Below the pieces are notes generated by a model that saw nothing but the letters and a program-made list of their open reading frames with translations, was not told the origin of the DNA and ran no database searches. From positions 1,601,107 through 1,665,106 of the forward strand of contig QUOL01000008.1 in assembly GCA_009761415.1 (NCBI GenBank): a stretch of 64,000 bases of DNA, read 5' to 3'. The translations under genes and the position numbers were made by a program. This DNA is from Sarcomyxa edulis (lineage: Eukaryota; Basidiomycota; Agaricomycetes; Agaricales; Mycenaceae). Positions within the stretch are counted from its first letter, which is position 1, and every line of letters begins with the position of its first letter. Shown piece by piece: positions 11,857-20,952 of this stretch.

Positions 11857-13392
11857 TCACCAAGGTATAAGCTTGTCGGCTAAATGAGGAGGAAGCGAGA
11901 CTGAAGTTCTGGTGGTAGATTTCGGAAAGCCAAGTAGAAAACCTGCTATGTCCCCTCGCGAGAGAGCATCGGCAATATTCTCTCGACTGGGGACGTGTAC
12001 GGCTTTCAGGCGGAGCCGATTCTGTGCTTGTAAAAGATAAACGTGTTTGAGGATTCGGTTGGTCTGTGCGCTTCGTGACCGACCCTTGTTCAGGACTGTT
12101 ACTACGCCGGAATTGTCGGAGCGTACCAGGAATTTGTACCCTGATAGAAGCTTGCGGTCGATAGCGAGACGGAGGCCAAGTTCCACAGCTACAGCCTCTG
12201 CCCATCCAATGTCGAACTCCTGTTTGGGACCAACCTTGAAGCCTGGGGCCCATCGCCACACTGCCCAAAATGTTCCAATAACAACGCCAATTCCAAATGA
12301 CGTGCTGGCATCTCCCCACCAGTCTAAGTCTATTGGGTCGGAAGCATGAAGGGGGAGATCGTTGGGTAAGTGATGGAGTAAAAAGTGAACCCACGATAGG
12401 TCTGCTATCAGCGATGATGGAGGGTTGAGCTTCGCTCTGGGTGATTTGAATTCCTTGGAGAAATGTGTTATCGAACGGAGAAAGGGACGGATGAGGGGAA
12501 AGATACAAGAAATGTGTACGAGTTTGCCATGAAGGCTTGCTGCCTCGTGCGCCGAGTACTTCTGATTCGGTTTGAGCCAACTGGAAAGGAGGTGTTGAAG
12601 CGACGAAAGTTTCTCGGGTGGGATAGCGACCGATTTTGTTGTGAGATTCCAATCGAAACCTATGTACCGTTGGATGGGTGAGAAACGTCGCAGCTTCTCG
12701 AGGCTCCACGGAACACCCATGTAAGAGGTGAGGTCCATGAACTCTTCCTCCGTCCAAGTTTGATGTGGGAGGCGTATGGCAAAGAAGTCGTCGACCCATT
12801 TCTGGATGACTCCAAAACCGGCCTTCCGATAGATAGCTAGCAGCATGTCGGCGATTCCTCCGAATACGCCTGCACTGGAGGCTAGGCCAAACATTACCGC
12901 TCTGTCTACGTAGACTTTGTTCTTCCAATATATGACCACCGCATTTTGCTGATCGGGCCGAATAGGTGTGAGACGATACGCTGCCGTGATGTCGAATGTT
13001 GCCGCTACGCATCCTGGAGGAAGGGAGAGGATGATGTCGACTGTGGAGTCGAATGTCCCCCAGGCGGTCGGAAAGTCGTCTGAATTGATGCCTGAATTGA
13101 TGGAGGGAACATTGGGATTGTTTCGTGGATAGGACAGGTCCTGGATCATTCGAAATTTGGACGAGTTTGGCTTGAGCGCTAGCCCCAGGGGTGATGTTTG
13201 GAAGGGGCCTATCCGTCGTTCGAGTTCTTCTGGGGAGAAGGACTCGGAATATCGGCCAATGGCTTGTTCGCTTAGTATATACGAGTCGATGAAGTTGGGA
13301 TCTAATTGACAGGAAGCATGATTCTCGAAATATACGGGTGTGTGAGGGAAGGTCGCGGATTCCAACGTCGAATCCGTTTCGCAGCCCCACAA
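11857..13392 (-). CDS. Reverse transcriptase-RNase H of the DIRS-like element
   Basis: The open frame of 511 codons contains RT signatures: GPFQTSPLGLALKP, RMIQDLSYP, FDITAAYR (catalytic Asp) and QKWVDDFFAI (the VDD equivalent of the YxDD box). The RNase H domain follows with DWWGDAST, WAEAVAVELGL and VRSDNSGVVTVLNKGRS, where Asp, Glu and Asp are the expected metal ligands, and ends HVPSRENIADALSRGD. The apparent ATG at 13392 is not the true start, because the pol N-terminus (DPRRVFTPLVPSK) lies upstream in another frame and is joined only through a frameshift. The stop at 11857 precedes the recombinase portion, which is in a different frame. Confidence 0.9.
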   Translation of the reverse strand: MWGCETDSTLESATFPHTPVYFENHASCQLDPNFIDSYILSEQAIGRYSESFSPEELERRIGPFQTSPLGLALKPNSSKFRMIQDLSYPRNNPNVPSINSGINSDDFPTAWGTFDSTVDIILSLPPGCVAATFDITAAYRLTPIRPDQQNAVVIYWKNKVYVDRAVMFGLASSAGVFGGIADMLLAIYRKAGFGVIQKWVDDFFAIRLPHQTWTEEEFMDLTSYMGVPWSLEKLRRFSPIQRYIGFDWNLTTKSVAIPPEKLSSLQHLLSSWLKPNQKYSAHEAASLHGKLVHISCIFPLIRPFLRSITHFSKEFKSPRAKLNPPSSLIADLSWVHFLLHHLPNDLPLHASDPIDLDWWGDASTSFGIGVVIGTFWAVWRWAPGFKVGPKQEFDIGWAEAVAVELGLRLAIDRKLLSGYKFLVRSDNSGVVTVLNKGRSRSAQTNRILKHVYLLQAQNRLRLKAVHVPSRENIADALSRGDIAGFLLGFPKSTTRTSVSLPPHLADKLIPW

Positions 13393-13481
13393 TTATGTGG
13401 TACCATTCGCTATGAAGATTAAACTTATATAACAACTCCTCTGCCTTAGAAGGGACGAGAGGCGTGAAGACCCGACGAGGA

Positions 13482-13910
13482 TCAGGTCCGTTGCTTGCAG
13501 TCGTTTGCTCCATGGGAAGGTTCGCCGCAAAGGGTGCATCCATGGAAGTTGGTACATTTATCTCCAAATGGGCAGGAGGAGGAGCGTGTCCAACTGAAGC
13601 AGAACTGCTTCCCGTTGGGGGCGAGCATCGCATGTTTGCTTTTGGCATCGGGAGCGAGGGGAGCGACAGCCTTCCCCGCTGATGTGGACGTGGCGGAACA
13701 GTTTGCTGGTAGGTGACCGGGAGCTCCACACCGAAAGCAAAAGGTGCGTTGGCGTTTGCGCGGCGTGTATGTATCCGATTGGGCTGGCCTTTTTGGTAGC
13801 GAGGGAGGAGGTGAAACGACTGAGAGGCGCGTGGCAATGATTGTGAGTGCTGCTGTGTCAAGCACTAGATGCTGGGTGGGTGATATATCATATACCTCCA
13901 ACTGTAGCAC
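13482..13910 (-). CDS. Gag C-terminal part with zinc knuckle (DIRS-like element)
   Basis: The frame runs from the palindrome at 13879 to a stop at 13482. It contains a conserved stretch LDTAALTIIATR, a basic patch (PRKRQR), a CCHC knuckle CFRCGAPGHLPANC and a second cluster CPFGDKCTNFHGCTLCGEPSHGANDC split over about 27 residues. It corresponds to the nucleocapsid end of gag. The upstream gag half is missing, and the first residues of this frame derive from the inverted-repeat sequence, not from gag. Confidence 0.75.
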   Translation of the reverse strand: MLQLEVYDISPTQHLVLDTAALTIIATRLSVVSPPPSLPKRPAQSDTYTPRKRQRTFCFRCGAPGHLPANCSATSTSAGKAVAPLAPDAKSKHAMLAPNGKQFCFSWTRSSSCPFGDKCTNFHGCTLCGEPSHGANDCKQRT

Positions 13911-13960
13911 GACCGTAATATAATTATACTTGTGCTCAGAGGCGGAAATGATATATCACC
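13879..13960. repeat. 82-bp inverted-repeat element (13-bp perfect termini)
   Basis: The left end GGTGATATATCAT (13879-13891) and right end ATGATATATCACC (13948-13960) are exact reverse complements. The inner TGATATATCA is itself palindromic. The element abuts the break in the gag gene. The same 13-mer recurs at 28612-28624, beside the other gag fragment. It looks like a miniature inverted-repeat element or the remnant of one; no target duplication could be assigned. Confidence 0.55.
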
Positions 13961-14256
13961 TTACAAGACCGCTCCCCTTATGACGTTCAAGCGGAGCCTA
14001 AACTCTCGTCAGCACGGTGACTTCTCCTACGGTAGGGATATATTTAGGTCTCCTAATTTGGTGAGGGCGCGCCATCCCGGTCTTGAACATTGCTCGTCGC
14101 TGTCCTCCATGACGTCCAAGGACTCTTGTCACTGTCCGTAGTAGCCTTCAAATTTGAAGTCATTTCCCCTCAAAATTCCTCAAATTTCTTCTGATTTTTC
14201 TCAAATTTATGTGCTTTTTTTCGACAGACTATATTGCTGGTTAATACAACGGAAAT
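13961..14256. other. Intergenic downstream of KDZ gene, A/T-rich motif cluster
   Basis: No gene is seen. A perfect 14-bp palindrome CTTCAAATTTGAAG lies at 14146-14159, followed by three CTCAAAWTT-type repeats to about 14210. It sits 50-110 bp beyond the KDZ stop codon, so it could belong to the end region of the KDZ element or to its transcription end. Confidence 0.4.
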
Positions 14257-17200
14257 CTAAATAGGGGGTTGGATGTCGTCTCCGGCAAGTGCTAAGTCCT
14301 CCTCCGGTGCCCCGTTTCCCTCCCCTGCGTCCCCTGCGTCCCCTCTCGCCATATTCGATACAGCTCGAATCCCTGCATAAACCAACTCGTCTATATCCTT
14401 CCACTGGAATGAGAACGATATCCGCAGTGCTCTCCGAAGCGCTGCCTGACGTTTCGCATATGCCACAGTGCCCTCGCTCTGCTGTATCGAGACAAAGGGT
14501 AGGTCCTTCCCTTGATCTTCCCACCATTCTTCCTCCCATCCAAGAAACGAAAGTATACGACGCATCTCCTCTTGGAGGAGGATAATCTCTTCGGTCCATC
14601 TTGTTGCCCTTGCGCGAGCGCGACACCACTCAATCCGAAGTGCTGCAACCGTATCAGTCATGGCCAGGTATATATTATTTGTGCAACCATGACTCACCGT
14701 CATTCATCCCAGGATCCTGCAATTCATCAGCCCCAACGCCCACAGTTGTCCATATCCACGATAATGTACGAGTACCTTCGGTATCGTCAGCAAGGCCCGT
14801 GGACATACCTCGAATGTCGGCATCGTCCAGGACCTTCAAGACTTTCTCCCATTGCCGTGGTTTCTCCAAATAGTTCCCTAAGGTAATGAGGGCCTCCCTT
14901 GCATGCCGGTATTGAAAAGCGGACGCATTGGCCTTCGCTCGACACTTTTGAATGTTGACGTTCGCGCGCGTATTCTGTTCAACCCCTCGAGCAAACCGAT
15001 CCTTTGCCTTGTATAAATGAGTAAGTAAACGTAGTTCCTGGCGAAGCGAATGAAGAGCATCGTGAGCTTGTCCTTCCCGCAGTCTCCACTCGTAGTTTTG
15101 TATTCGGCGATCACATAGGACACGGCGACGAATCTCAGAAGGTAGGAGGAGGGGAATGTCCTGGGTGGCGAACTCTGGACTCTCGTCGGGTATGTTCTGA
15201 GTGGCAGCTTCGCGTAGTACAGCAACTCCAGGAACATACAAAGTCTGAAGCTCCATCCAGGCCTCTATCTTTCGTCGGAGGCTGTTGGACCGTTCGGCAA
15301 CGCGAACTCGTTGAAGAGATGTTGAATGTTCACCTAAGGATGCGATATCGCGAGCGAGGCGCCGTCTGGAGACAATATCAGTCAGTGTACCTCGAAAGAT
15401 TGAAACGACACTTACTGTTGTTGTTCTAGTTCCAACCCACTAGCAATCATGACCGATGGGTGTGTATTGCGATGTACTATAACATCGGGATCTGCTCCTC
15501 CATTTTCAGCGAGCGACAATCGAACCTCTTGCTGGGTTATGGCTGTGAATGTCCAGAATGAGCCGAAGAATACAACACTAATGGTGGGATACATACCTTT
15601 AAAAGCGGTTTTGAAGGGATTCACTTGGGTGTTGTCACCCTCCCAGAGTTGTACTGCCCTGGTCCACAAAGCTACCGTCTCTTTTGGTAGGGCACGTTCG
15701 AATTCATAGAAGTCCTGCATGTGCTGGGTATGTTTGGGAATAGCGACTGTGATTTTCTTGAGCATTGTTCGACCTTGAACAAACAAAATCAATTTTTCGA
15801 TGAACTCAACCGATTGGTAAAAGAAGCCTACCGAGAGTAACAATCTTCTTCCAGTTCCAATCATTAAAATGATCATCAATAGTGTCGCGGCGGGACCCTG
15901 GCCCCATCTCCTTCGTACTTCCTGCTAACTTATTGGCGTCGGCCCATCCGCGCTCCGGTGCTTCACCGTCAGTTCTCCCCACGTTCTTTGTCAGGTTGAA
16001 CGAGAATGCCAGGTTACAGGCCTCAATGTGTGCGGGGAGATGGAATTTTGGAACTAGGAATGTGATGCAGGACATGCCGCGCAAGACTTGCTTCGAATGG
16101 GGAAATATCTCCATGCGCTCCCAGACGTTCTTGTGCCATTGACACGCAATATCGTAGGAGACGATGAGCTGGCGCAGTTTTGTGTTGTCTAGACTGCTGA
16201 AGAACATGTAATCCATATTGAGATACCTATGAAACGGCCGGACTCAGTAGGGACTCTCGAAAGTGCGGAGAGAACATACCGTTCACCTTTTTGAAGATCC
16301 CCAATTCCGTTGGGCCTTTTCATATTGTGCCGTGCGCAATCGATGGTTCCAAGGCCAGACGCCGCTGTACCACGAGACTCTCTGTCAGGTTTGTTGACAG
16401 CATCATGAGCTACGCAGGTGCTACGCTGGAGATGCAGACTGTTAGTAAATTTCCCTGGTATACATGGACTAGTTTGTCGGTCTCAGATACGTACCTCCTG
16501 CTTTTGATCCCAATGCAGAGCTAGATGCTTTTTGTACTCCCTCTCTTCGACAAAAAAAGCCCAACCGTCACTCAATCCAGGGTCGACCTTATCGCTGGAG
16601 ACAATCTTTCTTCGTAGCCGAAAATTGGCATCGATCGCTAGAAACAATGCATAGATCCATCTAAGCAATGAGTCAGTATCAATTGTGATGATCCGTCATT
16701 GACTCCTACTTACTGATGATCGGCATTCTCCCATCCTTGGGGTAGATTCTTGCCAGTCTGTGGGCATGCTGGACAAAGAAGAGCACATTGTCCTGGAGCA
16801 GTCGCTGCAACTCCTCCAGGATCATGTCCACGGCCAGCGCGTTTCAGCATTCGAAGATGTCGCCATTCGAGCACCATTCGCAGAAATTCAGAATATCGAT
16901 CCTAAGACTTCTCGTCAGCAACGAGATCATACTGGACTACATATGAAAGATCACTTACCTTGACAGCCTTCAAACCGGTATTATTGGTCTCTCGGGCGAG
17001 ACTTCTGTAGAATTCATACGCTGAGCACTTTGATTCGAACGAGAGGAGCTGGAAACGGTTTAACACGTTGAATGTTGCTGCTGTGTTTGGATATCTGTCC
17101 GTCGCAGGGAAGAGGCGGGCACGAAGGAGCTGAGTTGCATAGTCTTTACTGAGTTCGCAGTCGCAGAAAGAGAGCGCCACTTGGTGGATTCCGTGGGTAT

Positions 17201-18037
17201 CGATGATGACAAAATCATTACCACGAGCCAGCCTTGGGTTAGTGCAGGGTACACCGGGGGGATGGCCAAGTTGAATAAGCAAGCCGAGAGCCTTGAGAGT
17301 GGTCTGCTCGAAGTAAAATCCGTTCCATTCCTTGTTAACCCTGTAATCAGTAACAACTCGCTCTATCATGTGAACTTGGACACTCACCTCGATGCGATGC
17401 AACGGGTTCTGCCTGTGAAGGCCTACCAGACAATCCTGGCACCACAGCTCTCCCCCAAAACAACTCTTGCAGCGATAGATCCCAGGTCGATTTGCACATT
17501 TTCGGCACGAAAAGTCGCCCTCCCCTCGTCCTTCAAGCCATAAGACAGAAGCGAGATAAGAATCCCGCTGTGTACGCCACATCATCAATGGATTATCCTG
17601 TCAAGACAGTCAGCTTTCAACCCTAGTCACAATAAATAAACACGCACCGAGGCAATGCGCTTTCGAGCTGGATCGACAACATGCGACGTATCCTCAATAT
17701 CACATATGTCCGCATCCCCTTCCATCGCCTCAAATATATCCCCAGGTACGAAAGCGCTGTCGTCGTTCAACTGGAATCGCGGTGTACTGGGCTTCTGAGG
17801 CGACTTCGGTAGACTGAAATAAGTTGTTCTGGTAGATATATTTCCGGTGTGCCCAGAGGAGTATTGGGAATGTCGATGGTAATCCCGAGTTGTGGTGGAC
17901 TCCATAGGCTCGTCTTCATCTTCAGTCTCAGGGTCAGACTCGGGGACTACGTAGTGGTGGACGCTAGCCTTGGTTCGTGTTTTTTGCCGACCACGTTGAG
18001 GAGCTGAGCGACTACGTTTCTGAGAAGACTTCGTCAT
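14257..18037 (-). mobile_element. KDZ (Kyakuja-Dileera-Zisupton) transposase with CxC2 domain, apparently intact
   Basis: Eleven exons join in frame on the minus strand from ATG 18037 (MTKSSQKRSRS) to the stop at 14257, giving about 1069 residues. Approximate exons: 18037-17648, 17597-17388, 17330-16959, 16901-16714, 16660-16495, 16425-16281, 16226-15831, 15773-15597, 15527-15416, 15365-14698, 14642-14257. The N-terminus is basic and acidic. A Cys-rich CxC2 cluster follows (CRKCANRPGIYRCKSCFGG, CQDCLVGLH, then FCDCELS). The transposase core carries WENADHQWIYALFLAIDANF, STCVAHDAVN, GLGTIDCARH, GDLQKGERY, YDIACQWHKN, PKFHLPAH and TDGEAPERGWA, all hallmarks of the KDZ family. The C-terminal 250 residues look helical. 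It is transcribed in the same direction as the Tet/JBP gene upstream. I found no internal stop or frameshift. Confidence 0.94.
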
Positions 18038-18203
18038 TCGAGAACTGAGGGAAAAAATGGTGGGCTTAGCATGCTTAGAGTCCCAACGACCCCCAAAAAT
18101 CCAAAAATCGCGATCATGTAAAATACAAATTGACACGCTCGGAATCTCACGTGATCGACGCGTCTACAGATCGATTCAATTTCAACTTTCTGTTTTGAAG
18201 CCA

Positions 18204-18263
18204 GCGCTCCTCCTCTCAGCACTCCTCCTCTCAGCGCTCCTCCTCTCAGCGCTCCTGATCTCA
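18204..18263. repeat. 15-bp tandem repeat, four units
   Basis: The unit GCGCTCCTCCTCTCA is repeated at 18204, 18219, 18234 and 18249, the second with GCAC and the fourth with one changed triplet. It lies about 170 bp upstream of the KDZ start, in its probable promoter or leader. Confidence 0.9.
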
Positions 18264-18457
18264 ATGTGCACTTATGTTGCGTTTGTGTAAAGGCGTTTGG
18301 CGGAAAAGACGAAGATATGTACGCCAAGTTCAAGGTATCCGAGAATTCCTAGACAATTATTCGCGCTTCAATTCAGGACCTCGGCATCAAGTCCCGTGAA
18401 ATTGCGTTCTATTTGTCACGATCAAATCTAGCGTAGATCCGCAGCTACAATTTGCTC

Positions 18458-18891
18458 TTAATCATCAAACGTGGGACAAACTTTATAGCCTTTTGGTTGG
18501 CCTTCGATCCTGAAAGTAAAGTAAATCAGCAGTGCCTACAATCGCTAGCAACATAGGACTCACTGGAAGCAACATACGTGCTTGTGTTGCTCCATTCACG
18601 CTCTGGCCTTTCGCCCTCGCACCAGTCATCAATATTGTCGTAATGTACAATCGGATGAAAGTATGGGCGGTGGAAGTATGGGTGGTGGAGCCTGTCATAT
18701 ATGATCAGATAACCATCATCATTGCATTTGGAATATCATACGCACAGTACAGCCGAGGGCACAATGATAGATCCATTGGAAAAGATTCCGTAGTGTCCCG
18801 AGAGGTTGGGTGCAAGCAAAGAAAAATTGCTAAACTCCAGTTCGCACAAGGGCAAGGGATACCCTTCGCGCATGTCAGACTCTTGGGACAT
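18458..18891 (-). CDS. Unrecognised 103-residue protein between Tet/JBP and KDZ genes
   Basis: Exons 18891-18746, 18691-18578 and 18509-18458 join in frame (146+114+52 = 312 nt). Both introns share one phase, with donors GTGCGT and GTATGT and acceptors GACAG and TTCAG. The start is MSQESDMREGYPLPLCELEF. A hydrophobic stretch (GSIIVPSAVLL) leads into an aromatic/His-rich run (HHPYFHRPYFHPIVHYDNID), then an acidic-basic segment (DDWCEGERPEREW) and the end KGYKVCPTFDD. There is no signal peptide at the N-terminus. I know of no family that fits. Repeated His and Tyr could bind metal, but that is a guess. It lies 125 bp downstream of the Tet/JBP stop and 420 bp upstream of the KDZ start, on the same strand. 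This suggests it is carried by the element. A second donor four bases away would give a shorter, less convincing product. Confidence 0.6.
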
Positions 18892-18921
18892 TTTTTTTCA
18901 TTGGGACCGCACAACAAGAGA

Positions 18922-18929
18922 CTTATATA
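18922..18929 (-). promoter_or_regulatory. Possible TATA box of the 103-residue gene
   Basis: TATATAAG reads on the minus strand about 31 bp before the ATG at 18891. That spacing would leave almost no 5' leader, so the assignment is tentative. Confidence 0.25.
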
Positions 18930-19016
18930 GTCATTTGAAGGCTCTGGTTTTCAGGGTGAAGAGATAATTACAAAAAGGTAGTAGGACGTCCCCAGGAACC
19001 GCGAAGATGCGTTCGA

Positions 19017-20952
19017 TCAAAATCGGAACTCAGACGTCCCGGGAACCTCGAAGACTTGTTTTCGATCATGATCGAGCTCCCCGATCTTCGAAAATAGATC
19101 AAGACGATATTTCCAACGCTCACCATGCTTACGATCAAAACGCCTCTTCTTCTCTTTACCCCCCTTTTCTGACAACAAAGTTTTAGCTGACTTGAACTCG
19201 TAATCTACCCACCTAAACAGTCCCCCAGCACAGTATTGAGTCATAGAGCAACGGTGGTCGCCAGGCTGAAGGGCGGTATTTGCGTGATGTACGACGGCGG
19301 ACGGCAAGAGAACGGTGGAGCCAGAAGGAAATTCGATGATCATTTTGAATGGAAAAAGAACGAGGAGACCGCTGACTTTGGGATCGAAAGTGCCGAGGGC
19401 CGTGATAGCACACAAACCCCCAGCTACATTTCCGCTATCGAGATGTTTGAGTGCAACAGTCTGAGGGCCACAGTTGAATGTGACAGCGGGGAAGATGCTA
19501 TTGGAAAAGTTATGCTCGAGGTTGGGCATGCGCGTCCAGAGTGGCTTGAGTTCCGAGACGTAGTCCCCGTACAATTTTGGTGCGAAGCGCACCATACAAC
19601 CTTGTCAACATCGAAGTATATCAGAGGCAGCACTGTATACAACAGATAGACCTCAACTCACTGTTGTGGAAGCCCGCGAAACGCTTGAAACTTGGATGGC
19701 TTAAGAGATGGTGTAACATCCGCCGCCGAGTCTCAGTCTGGACCAAGTTGCCCGGGATCTAGCAGCGCATCGCATCTCTGATTAGCAACAGGAACGTCGG
19801 ACTGAGGGATGTAATGATTTACTTTCTGCCCTCCACCATAAGAAACACCCGCAGCCAGAGCAACGAAATCCCCTCGACGATGACTGACGTCGGGGGGCTT
19901 GAAGTTGTCCTCAGACTGACCGAATTGATAGACTTGGTCCATAGCCTTCAAGGCGTCCAAGACAACAATATCCCAGTCCGGATCATCAGGGCGTCCCGCA
20001 AGCACTGTGACAATTCGATCCTCGGCGTCAAGGATGACCTTGGGCACGCTGATGTTATGCGGTTAGATAGTTTCAATAGAATGAGCAGCAACGAACGTAC
20101 ATTCCATCCCATTCAATCAAGCGAAACCCATCTGCCAGGAGTTCTTCCCGAGTCCATATGTGGCAATCTTTTTCTTCGGCAGTATCACGTTTACCAATGT
20201 ATGATCCGCCCTTTGTGTGACGCCAATCCGTAGCGTTGGTGGGAGCGCTGATTGAAGCGACTGAAGGGTGTGGCAGACGACGACTGGGGCGAGATTCAAA
20301 GCCACCATGGGTAGTAGTGGCCTTCTCGATGCGCGAGCGAGTGCGACGAGTCTTGGAACTAGTTTTGGTGCGTTTTTTCTCATTCGTGGCTCGAGAATTT
20401 GAACGAGTAACACGTGCAGAGGCTGACAACTGAGTAGTCTCGAAGTCAGACTCCGACGATGTAACGGACAGAGACGAGGGAAAGTCGGATGCGACAGGGT
20501 AAGACAAGGTAGAAGGCGCCCGTCCACCAGTAGACATGCGAGCTGTGGTACCCTGTCGACGATTACTTTTGATAGGAATTCCGCCAAGAATGGCAGAGTA
20601 GGCAGCGCGAATGAGGCGAGAGGGAGCGAAACGTGGAAGAGGTGCGGGAGGAGAGGGATTTGGAAGCGAAGTCACTTGTACGCCATCTGCGTCTTCGTTG
20701 TCGGTCTCGAGGGTTCTGTTCTCGGTTGCTACTGACTTGTGCATCAACGATGACAAGTCAATGCCAGTAGCAACAAGGGTAGCGTTGCCTTGGTCAATCG
20801 TGTACTGATCTGAGGTTTTGTTGTATGGAATAAAGGCATGCCTAGAGCGAGTGCCGTTCGCAGGTCCTTGGTCCTGCAAACGGAATATAATGTCAATCAA
20901 AAAGCATATGTAGAAAGGAGAAAAAATTCCGTACGCGCTCGGAGGGTTCCAT
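19017..20952 (-). CDS. Tet/JBP-type Fe(II)/2-oxoglutarate dioxygenase, KDZ-associated
   Basis: Five exons (20952-20935, 20873-20101, 20048-19823, 19758-19662, 19600-19017) join in frame to 565 residues. About 250 N-terminal residues are Ser/Thr/Arg-rich and probably disordered. The catalytic part starts near WTREELLADGFRLIEWDG and VPKVILDAEDRIVTVLAGRP. It continues through SHRRGDF, GVSYGGGQK, FAPKLYGDY, KHLDSGN (His424, Asp426 as iron ligands), ALGTFDPK, FPSGSTVLLPSAVVHHAN (distal His near 476-477) and HRCSMTQYCAGGLFRW (Arg488, the 2-oxoglutarate salt bridge). The full HxD...H...R set is present. Family enzymes oxidise 5-methylcytosine or thymine in DNA; the substrate here is not known. One residue differs from the usual GGHLVL (here SGLLVL). 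The first exon is only 18 nt; an alternative ATG is at 21008, and upstream exons cannot be excluded. Confidence 0.92.

Larger units (their letters stand above)
11282..13910 (-). mobile_element. Tyrosine-recombinase (DIRS-like) retrotransposon, truncated at both ends
   Basis: The order on the minus strand is gag tail, reverse transcriptase, RNase H, then the N-terminal part of a tyrosine recombinase. That order without LTRs fits DIRS/Ngaro-type elements. The gag part (13910-13482) has a zinc knuckle (CFRCGAPGHLPANC) and a second Cys/His cluster. A frame change near 13350 separates GLRNGFDVGIR from the continuing RT frame, so the copy is defective. The recombinase portion (about 11740-11300) covers only the core-binding region (SYGSGLRKFHLFCDIF...SAVRAWHIAQGWPEP) and stops before the catalytic Arg-His-Arg-Tyr part. 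The 5' side ends at the palindrome at 13879. Related gag sequence lacking here is found at 28.65-29.97 kb. Confidence 0.88.

Noticed and set aside
11282..13861. A single 859-codon minus-strand open frame across the retroelement
   Set aside because: Only its two ends carry element protein (pol start, recombinase start). The middle is an out-of-frame shadow of the reverse transcriptase frame at 11857-13392.
16281..16425. A possible frameshift in the KDZ transposase near CARHNMK
   Set aside because: The printed bases first seemed one short, but the continuous translated frame over the same bases on the opposite strand shows that the A-run length keeps KRPNGIGDLQ in frame. I found no real defect.
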